From NCBI GenBank assembly GCA_003990745.1, contig RBNI01003594.1, positions 1 to 15,545 of the forward strand: DNA of 15,545 bases. Reading direction: 5' to 3'. Source of the DNA: Jimgerdemannia flammicorona. Taxonomy: Eukaryota > Mucoromycota > Endogonomycetes > Endogonales > Endogonaceae. Shown here piece by piece: positions 9,501 to 15,545 of the stretch (the first letter of the stretch is position 1; each line of letters starts with the position of its first letter). The position numbers and the translations under genes are program-made. The notes under the pieces are model-generated. The model was not told the origin of the DNA. It made no database searches and was given only the letters and a program-made list of their open reading frames with translations.

Positions 9501-10209
9501 GATCGAGTACCAATGGGGACCAGGCCAGGGTCTGTGGCCTAGCAGTTGACAGGGTGTAGGAATTGGCAAGGAGTGGGACTGGTATAGTATTTGGGCCTAG
9601 AGTGCCAAGGTGAGGAGGTAGCTGCCACCAAAGTACTGGGTGGTCTGGTGGCATGTACTGAGGCGAAATGTCATGCTCAACTTCTACTCTGGTCACCTTG
9701 TCAAGGGAGGCTGCTTCAACTGTGAAGAGTGTTATAATGTAGGACAGGAAGGGGGATATATACAGATGCCTGAACATTGGCTAGGAGAGTGTGAGGTACT
9801 TAGTACCTTTTGGCAGAATATTGGGGATCATCTGGGAGTAGTGTGTAGGGGAGCTGATGGGCAGGGGCGGTGGGAGGATCTAAGAGGCCAACTGGAGGGG
9901 GGGGTGGGGAAGGAATGGCTAATATTAGGTTGGGCTTTGGCCATTTGGGTGGGGCTGGCCAGTCACTGGTTATTTGTTTTTGAGGATGGGAGGAAACTTG
10001 GCTCTGAGGTCAGGCTGAGGAGGTGGTGTAGCCTTATAGAAGACACCTTGACAGGCTGGTGGCTTGGTTGGGGGTTGAAGGGGGGTCGAAGACATCATTT
10101 GGTAGAACAAATCTATAGGCAGAGTGGGGGGAGGGTTGGTGTTGTGGGTGAGAAAGTGGTCTTTGTTCATATGGATTGGGGGAGTGGCACCCCTATGGGG
10201 ATCGGGTAG
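6535..10209 (+). pseudogene. LINE ORF2 of copy F: endonuclease, reverse transcriptase, zinc motif
   Basis: A single frame opens after TGA 6532-6534 and ends at TAG 10207-10209, about 1,200 codons. The true start is unclear; the first ATG is 6586. Domains in order: (1) apurinic-type endonuclease, FSLNMNGLRG (6574 on), GGDFNMV with GDFN at 6961-6972, and WSDHWG with SDH at 7225-7233. (2) Reverse transcriptase: YKNKGSREDWKNWRPIILLD, LDQEKAYD with motif-A Asp at 8368-8370, GVPQGDPLSP (8536-8565), and FVDD at 8662-8673. (3) Near the C-terminus, a C-x2-C-x14-H-x4-C motif (Cys 9721 and 9730, His 9775, Cys 9790) followed by a Trp-rich tail. No RNase H domain is visible. About 26 in-frame stops, all but one (TAA 7780) TAG or TGA, disable it, although the catalytic residues remain. 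Confidence 0.9.
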
Positions 10210-10245
10210 TGGGAGAGTAAAATGTAAAATTATTAATAGACAGGT

Positions 10246-10251
10246 AATAAA
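10246..10251 (+). promoter_or_regulatory. Polyadenylation signal AATAAA of copy F
   Basis: AATAAA lies in the 63-bp 3' UTR, 21 bases before the A21 tail, matching copy A in sequence and spacing (225-230, tail at 253). Confidence 0.6.
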
Positions 10252-10272
10252 AGGAGGAGTCCAAGTGACTAT

Positions 10273-10293
10273 AAAAAAAAAAAAAAAAAAAAA
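10273..10293 (+). repeat. Poly(A) tail of copy F (A21)
   Basis: Twenty-one A residues are followed directly by gcaatctgg, the right target-site duplication. The last two A may belong to the duplication, since the left copy begins aagcaatctg. This fixes the 3' edge of F and its plus orientation. Confidence 0.85.
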
Positions 10294-10308
10294 GCAATCT
10301 GGAAAAAA
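10292..10308. repeat. Target-site duplication, right copy (copy F insertion)
   Basis: aagcaatctggaaaaaa matches the left copy (4386-4401) except for one extra G. It carries directly into ORF1 of copy E (atctagatggaactgctgatgg, compare F 4859 on), proving that E was one element before F arrived. Confidence 0.85.
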
Positions 10309-11890
10309 ATCTAGATGGAACTGCTGATGGTGGACTAAGCTGTAGGAAAGACATAAGGCCTAGCGATCTAACTAATGGTATAATAGGACTAGTAATAGTG
10401 CTATTACTTAAGAAGTTGATCTCAGAGTTTGTAGTCACTCTATACTAGGGCTTGATAGTGACAGTGAAAATGGTCTTAGGGCTGATTACAAAACAGAGTT
10501 CCTGAGGGGTTTAGAAGGAGTAGAGGTGGGCTTTGAGAAGACTGAGCCATTGGAAGCTATACTGAAAGTGGGGTTGACTATTGGGGAGATATGTATTCCA
10601 ATAGTATGATGCTTGAGATAGGACTCCAAGGTAGTGTAACTTCTGGTAAAAAAAGTGTCTATGGTAACTATTATGAAAATAAGGAGAAGAGTGGAGGCGA
10701 TCATGGCTGAGTATAGAGAGGTAATTGATGTCAGCTTTTAAGTCTAGGAAGAGACCTCATTTAGGACAGAGAATGTTGATATTTGGCTTTAGCTAGCAGA
10801 GAGAGAGGCTACTAGAAAGATTCATAATTGACCATCAATGATGATATGAGGGGCCTTCATGTACAAGGTGATGAGGGTGAAGGAGAATGAAAAGGAGGAG
10901 GAGGATTTGTTAGAGGTATTGGAGGAGATGAGTGGAGCTGTAGAGTAGAGGGTAAAGGCTTGGAAGGTGTATATGGAGTTGACATATTTGGAGATTATGG
11001 ATGAGAAATGAGTCCATATTAACAAGAGGCTGTAAGAGAGAATAAGAGGCAGAGAGAGTTATTAGTGAGCCTAGAAGAAAGGGTGAAGAAGAATACTGGT
11101 GGCATTGAGGAGTCTGGGGGCACAAAAGTGAGTGTCTGGACCAGTAAGAAAGGAGGAAAGGTGGAGAAAAGTCTAGATAAATGAGGCCAGGAAGATGCTG
11201 AGCAATGATTCATATACTGATGATATGTTTAAAGTCTAAGAGAATACTCCCCCTCTTGTTAGGTGGGATCCAGCTGCAAGAGATCAGGTGACAGAGGATA
11301 TACCAATATATGGTATTCAGTGAGTATACTTTGGAGTTCCTGAGGTAGCAAAAGAGAGACAGGTGGTAGTGGTTGGCAAGGATGAACTAGTGAATGTCCC
11401 AGAGGAGGAGTGATATGAGATGGTAAGTACAGGGCCAGCAACTCCAAGGGGGAAGAAAGTGAGAAACCTACTATAGATGTGCCAGATAATGAATAACTTT
11501 GTGGCTGAAGAGTTGGGAGAAGTAGACCTAAGAGTGATGAGTGATGAGTATTGGACACAGATTCTGTATAGTGATAGAGTGGTGGCAGCACTGAAGGCAG
11601 AGATACTTGCAATTTACCTAAAGAAGAAAGGGTATGAGATTGATAAAGAGAGGAAGGCCAAGCTAACAGTTGTTGCTGGTGAGAGGACTGCCTTCTGTTG
11701 GGCAGAGCATTATAGATTACAGCTCTGGTAGGAGACCTACCTGAAGTATCATGAGAACTTCAAGAAAAAGGAGAATGGTGAGATGGCTGAACTTCTGGTT
11801 AGATTGGAGGCTAAGATAGCTGAAGAGGAGGAATTGGCTACAGAACTTAACTTGGACTTGGTACAGGAGAGGATGAATGTGGATTTGTAG
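10294..11890 (+). pseudogene. LINE ORF1 remainder (copy E)
   Basis: This aligns with F from 4842 to the stop (TAG 11888-11890, F 6519-6521). A 22-base deletion after 10496 removes the segment starting atgagtggtg in F and shifts the frame. Stops are scattered, for example TAG at 10447-10449. The best-preserved block is 11477-11731, reading MCQIMNNFVAEELGEVDLR and then VMSDEYWTQIL. It shows that the TGA at 6162 of F was an Arg codon (AGA here). The C-terminal acidic helix is still visible (ENGEMAELLVRLEAKIAEEEEL). Non-functional. Confidence 0.75.
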
Positions 11891-11933
11891 AGGAGGAGTA
11901 TGATACTTAATATTATCTCTTATAAATAGTATA

Positions 11934-14900
11934 ACAAACATTTTCTCTATGAATGTGAATAGACTGTGGGGATTGGTATGAAGACAGAACATTTTTATAT
12001 AGATAAAAGGATTGGAGGCTGATCTTTTTCTGTTATAGGATGTCAGATATGAGGATAACTTAGATAGAATAGAGTGGACAAGAGAATGGAGAGGTGTAGC
12101 AGTATGGAAGAATAAGGTTAGGATCTTGGTTCAGAGAGGCAAAGAGGAGATATAGGATGTAGAGGGCTAGGGAGACTGGCTGGTGTGGGGAGAGTGGTGT
12201 CAACCTGGTTGGGAGCCAGTTACTGTAGATTCATGCTACTGCTCTACTGTATGGGGTGAGCAGGTGGAGTGGGTAGAGAGTCTTAGGGAAAGTGGGGTCC
12301 TTATGAAGACTGGAGTGAATATTCTCAGAGAAGACTTTAACATAGTCCAGGATGTACTAGTGAATAGGACTGATGGAGGGAGGGGTGCTGAGGGTAGGAG
12401 TAGAGGCCTGGTAGCATAAGAGGATGTGGAAAAGCTGGACTCTTTGGAAGGGGATTCTAGGGAGATAGGTGAGTATATACACACTGAGTGAATGGTCTGG
12501 GGACTAGAATTGACTAGGTGCTAATGGCAGATTACTGGGGGCCAGATGTTTGGAAGTCACTAGAGGCTGAGTAGTATCTGTAGTCTGATCATTAGGGGCT
12601 ATTGAGACAGAGACATTTTGGGGAGAGTGGGGATGGATCTGGACATTAGTGTCTAAATTCCTTTTTATTAGCTGAGAAGATATTGTGGGATAAGTAGGCA
12701 GAGGACATTCAGTGGAGGGTAGAGAGTTGGATATAAGAGAGTGTCACAATTGGTATTTGGTGAGCAAGGTTGAAGATAGCTGCTAGGGCTTATTGGAGGA
12801 AGGTAGGAGAGGTAGCAGGCAGATAGAAGAGAAGGAGGGTGAACTGGACTTCTACTAGATTGGTTTGACTTTTGGAGAATTGGACTGGTCTTTTGGCCCT
12901 GGAGGGGGTGGAGGACTGGTAGTTGAGCTGGGCTAAGATAAAGGTCAATGAGCTATAACAAGTATTGAGAGAAGAAGAGGAGATATAGGTGCAGAGTTTG
13001 GCTGCCTAATTATACTGGCAGAGGCTTGAGGTGGAAAAGAGGCCATCTAAACACCTTTTAAGAATCCTGCAGGCAAGGAGGGTGAGGCAGAGGTAGGAGG
13101 GGGTACTGGATTCAGATGAGCTACTGGTGTATAGTTTACAGGATATTCTGGGCTCACTCAAGGAGAGATGGAGTGGTTTGTAAAGTGAGAAGGAGGGTGG
13201 GGCAATAGCTGCTACTATTGTACATGCTTTGGAGAATTGGCACCCACCACAAGTAGATGGGCTGGATGGTTTGGTGATGCTAGTTTGGGAGGAGGACATT
13301 TGCTAGATTCTGGCCATAACTATGCTAGGCATGGTACCTGGTGAGGATGGGCTGCCCTGAGACTTTTGGAAAAGGATGCTAGAAGTATCTGAGGTATTGG
13401 AAAAGATGATAGTAATGTGTGATTTGGTACTATAGTCAGGGAGGTGGATGGGGGAGCAGGATTTGGAGCTGGTGGTACTGCTTTATAAGAATAAGAGTAG
13501 AAGAGAGAACTGGATGAATTGGCAGCCCATCATGCTTCTGGATATAGACAGGAAGTTAGTCACTAAGGTGGTGGTAGTGAGGCTGCAGAAGGTGGCCCAG
13601 CAAGTTTTGGATGAAGAACAGCAAGAGTTTGTAGAGGGCTGGCTTATTAGAGATAGTACAGTCTAGATGTATAGTGTTATTGAAGGGGCCTGAGCCTGTA
13701 GACTAAATAGGAGGCTGGTCTTCTTGGATCAGAAGAAAGCTTATGACTATGTGCAGTAAGTCTGGCTGGTGAAGGTACTGGACAGGATTGGTATCTCTTA
13801 GCAGTTTCAAGTGGCAATAATCAGCCTACTGAAAAGGAGTCAAGTGGTACTCATGTGCAATAGATATAGAGGGGTGGCATTCTCTCTGGAGAGAGGTGTA
13901 CCTCAGGAGGACCCCCTGTCTCTAATTTTATATGCTCTGTCCTTAGAGTCATTGATAGATAGAATTTGGTAGAAGATAGTGGGGCTCTCTATATTTGGTA
14001 TTGTTTAGAAGATTGGAGCCTTTATAGATAATATGGTAGTCAGTCTGAAGTTGATTGCTAATGTCGAGAAACTCCAGGAAATAGTGAAGTAATATGAGGT
14101 ATACTCTGAGACTAAACTTAACTGGTACAAGTGTGAAATGATAGTATTAGATAATGGTCTAGTAGGAGGGGATGTCATTGGAACAATTGTCTCTACTAGA
14201 GAGGCTGTGAGATATTTGGGCATTTATCTCTCTATATATGAGTCAGTCCTAATATATACTTGGTGAGAGCAATGAGTGGCCATCTGGGGGGAGGTCCTGA
14301 GAGATTGGAGAGGCCAACACCTGTCTTTGGCAGAGTGCATTGCAATTTTGAATATTTACTGGCTACTAAAGTTGTGGTATTTGGTATATCATCTGGACTT
14401 TTCAGCCTGGGTAGTAAAGAGGCTATTGAAGCTAGTAAATAATTGGATCTGGACTGAGCAGAGGAGTTAGATTAGCTGGGAAATCTTGTCATTGCTGGTG
14501 GCTAGAGGGGGCCTTGGGCTGGTTGACTTCCTGAAGAGACTACATTGTCTGTAAGCATGGTGGCTGAAGATAGCAGTGGAACTGAGGAGTGGTAGCTGGG
14601 TTCTCCTGATAAAGAAGGTCTGGAAGATGTGATGCTTACCAAGAAGAGAGACTGGAGATTTACTGTCCTTAGTTGGGCTTCTTAATAGGGAGTGAATGAG
14701 ATATAAGGGCTTCTGGTAGAGAGTAGTGGATGGGGCTCACTGTATCAGGATTTGCTGACCGAGAAATGAGAGAGAGATGCCTTGGGATCTAGTAATGTAG
14801 AGATGGGATTGAGTGTTACTGGGGGGTACTCCTCTCATAGACTTTGATATGGGTGATAGGGTATTGTACCAGAGAGAGATGGGACAAGATGTATAGCCTA

Positions 14901-15225
14901 GTAGCTGACAGATGGCAGGAATTGGAGAGGAGTAGGACTGGAATGAAATCTGGGCCTAGAGTGTAGTAATAAGGTAATGGTTGCTGCCCAAGTACTGAGT
15001 GGTTTGATAGTGCATACTATGGAGGAATATTATGCTCAACTTTCACTCAGGCCACCTTGTAGAGAGAGGAGACTTTGATTGTAAGAAGTGCTATAATATT
15101 GGACAGAAAGAGAGTTTTGTACAGATACCAGAACATTGGCTGAGAGAGTGTGAGATACTTGGAGACTTTTGATTAGCAGTTGGGAATAGGTTGAATGTTG
15201 TACATAGGGGAGATTGTAAGAGGGT
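11934..15225 (+). pseudogene. LINE ORF2 of copy E, 3'-truncated
   Basis: It begins with TNIFSMNVN, aligned to F 6565. Homology to F continues through the endonuclease, reverse transcriptase and zinc motif, but in more than one frame. Catalytic sites are damaged. The endonuclease box reads EDFN (F: GDFN; Asp at 12333-12335), and SDH (12584-12592) is followed by TAG in place of Trp. The RT motif reads PQEDPLS (F: PQGDPLS), and FVDD reads FIDN (14021-14032), the second metal-binding Asp having become Asn by G-to-A. The zinc motif survives as CKKC....HWLREC near 15079-15150. Stops are numerous, several at the same codons as in F. Reading ends near 15225, where copy G begins. Confidence 0.85.
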
Positions 15226-15251
15226 TGCTTTTTAGAGTAACCGTTACGTAG

Positions 15252-15290
15252 TTCTGGAAGGGTTTTCTGGAAGTTCTGGATATTCTGGAA
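15252..15290 (+). promoter_or_regulatory. Array of four TTCTGGAA units in the LINE 5' UTR
   Basis: TTCTGGAA occurs at 15252-15259, 15265-15272 and 15283-15290, with a near-copy TTCTGGAT at 15274-15281. Each unit is an inverted TTC-nn-GAA dyad, the half-site pair bound by heat-shock factor. The unit spacing (13, 9, 9) is not the ideal continuous 5-bp phasing of a classical heat-shock element. A 5' UTR is where LINEs keep their internal promoter, so a role in transcription is plausible but not shown. Confidence 0.45.
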
Positions 15291-15421
15291 GACCGTTTTC
15301 TTATGGTCAAGATCAATTTCGTATGGACAAATGGCGTCACCATCTTTCACCGGTACCATTCGGGTGACACAAGACTCTGGCAACACTTTCGACAATGTCT
15401 ACAAGTATTGGTGATATTAAG

Positions 15422-15545
15422 ATGGCGAGCAACAAGCATTCTGGTGAGCGTACTGGGCAGGGGGGCCCCAGTGCCTTTGACTGGCAACATGTGGGGGGGG
15501 GTCGAGGTGCTGGTCTTGGCATGCCGAGCGCCTCGGTGAGGGGAC
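15422..15545 (+). CDS. LINE ORF1 start (copy G, open to window edge)
   Basis: ATG at 15422-15424 opens a frame of 41 codons with no stop before the window ends. It reads MASNKHSGERTGQGGPSAF, then DWQHVGGG, aligned with F MATNKHPEVHTGQGGPGAF, then KWQQVGRG, and with E GGPGVFDWQYVGRG. G and E share the DWQ that F has as KWQ, so G is closer to the ancestral form there. The head is Gly-rich. This is the only ORF1 start in the window with unmutated CpG-containing codons (GCG, CGT, CGA, CCG, TCG), which makes G the best candidate for a recently active copy. Whether the rest is intact cannot be seen. Confidence 0.75.
   Translation, partial: MASNKHSGERTGQGGPSAFDWQHVGGGRGAGLGMPSASVRG

Larger units (their letters stand above)
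4402..10293 (+). mobile_element. LINE copy F, near-complete, nested inside copy E
   Basis: This two-ORF non-LTR retrotransposon of about 5.9 kb has an 87-bp 5' UTR (4402-4488), ORF1 (4489-6521), a short spacer, ORF2 (opening after 6534, stop 10207-10209), a 3' UTR, AATAAA and A21. It interrupts ORF1 of copy E with a duplicated target on each side. Compared with G its 5' UTR lacks roughly the first 105 bp, so it is slightly 5'-truncated or of another subfamily. CpG is scarce and many CAG/CGA/TGG codons have become stops, but indels are few: ORF2 keeps one frame throughout. That pattern (point mutation, few indels) fits RIP or methyl-cytosine deamination acting on a fairly recent insertion. It cannot move by itself. 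Confidence 0.9.
10294..15225 (+). mobile_element. LINE copy E, 3' part (right of the nested insertion)
   Basis: This continues copy E from the point where its 5' part stops at 4401. It runs through the rest of ORF1 and most of ORF2 and ends within the ORF2 C-terminal region. The last match to F is taca.taggggaga (F: gtgtgtaggggagct, about 9839-9853). Beyond about 15225 the sequence changes to the 5' UTR of copy G, so roughly the last 430 bp of E including its tail are missing here, probably displaced to beyond G. E carries more stops, more TA steps and more indels than F, in agreement with being the older host of the insertion. Confidence 0.85.
15232..15545 (+). mobile_element. LINE copy G, 5' end, little mutated
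   Basis: This is the start of a further plus-strand member of the family: a 5' UTR of about 190 bp (15232-15421) and the first 124 bp of ORF1. The UTR shares caccatctttc and caacactttcgaca with copy F (4406-4460) and, in decayed form, its whole length with copy E (3856-4033). CpG sites are plentiful (ccgttacgta, ttcgtatgg, ggcgtcacc, gccgagcgcctcgg), unlike every other copy except A. G is therefore the youngest or least RIP-affected copy seen here, and it interrupts copy E. Its body lies outside the window. Confidence 0.8.

Noticed and set aside
6535..10209. A changed genetic code (TAG or TGA as amino acids) to explain the stops
   Set aside because: At several sites another copy has a sense codon (6162 TGA is AGA in E; 7780 TAA is CAG in E; 7249 TAG is GAG-like in E), and CAG and CGA still occur as normal codons. 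Point-mutation decay explains them.
10124..10327. A 67-codon frame ending in a Lys run
   Set aside because: It is an out-of-frame reading of the ORF2 end, the 3' UTR and the poly(A) tail.
15240..15300. A small CRISPR-like array from the TTCTGGAA repeats
   Set aside because: Units are 8 bp with 1-5 bp between them, there are no spacers, and the context is a eukaryotic LINE 5' UTR.

Overview
The window is a eukaryotic, gene-poor block made almost entirely of retrotransposons. I see no ordinary host gene, rRNA, tRNA or CRISPR array. The likeliest source is a filamentous fungus with repeat-induced point mutation (RIP) or a similar process. Copies of one element differ mainly by C-to-T and G-to-A changes that deplete CpG, then CpA/TpG, and pile up TpA. 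In-frame stops are almost all TAG or TGA. The species cannot be named from this sequence, and another eukaryote is not excluded.

Layout, left to right. (1) 1-272: the 3' end of LINE copy A (+), with the ORF2 C-terminus, an AATAAA signal and a 20-base poly(A) tail. (2) 273-334: a short unassigned, CpG-containing island. (3) About 335-2615: LINE copy D on the minus strand, carrying the 5' UTR, ORF1 and the start of ORF2, heavily mutated. (4) About 2640-3855: a very AT-rich Ty3/gypsy pol relic (+). (5) About 3856-4401 plus 10294-15225: LINE copy E (+), split in two. (6) 4402-10293: LINE copy F (+), nearly complete (5' UTR, ORF1, ORF2, 3' UTR, poly(A)), inserted into ORF1 of E and flanked by a target-site duplication of about 16 bp. 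(7) About 15232-15545: the 5' end of LINE copy G (+), little mutated, with an open ORF1 start running off the window. G cuts off the 3' end of E.

The LINE family has two ORFs. ORF1 (about 677 codons) has a Gly-rich N-terminus and an acidic helical C-terminus, with no zinc knuckle that I can see. ORF2 (about 1,200 codons) has an apurinic-type endonuclease, a reverse transcriptase, and a C-x2-C-x14-H-x4-C zinc motif near the end. Its RT wording (LDQEKAYD, PQGDPLSP, FVDD) and the zinc motif look more like the L1/Tx1 group than the Tad group usual in ascomycetes. That placement is inference.

Relative ages follow from nesting and decay: gypsy relic and D are oldest by decay, then E, then F (inside E), then A and G. 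Only A's visible C-terminus and G's visible N-terminus are free of stops, so at most those two could belong to live copies. Everything else is a pseudogene.
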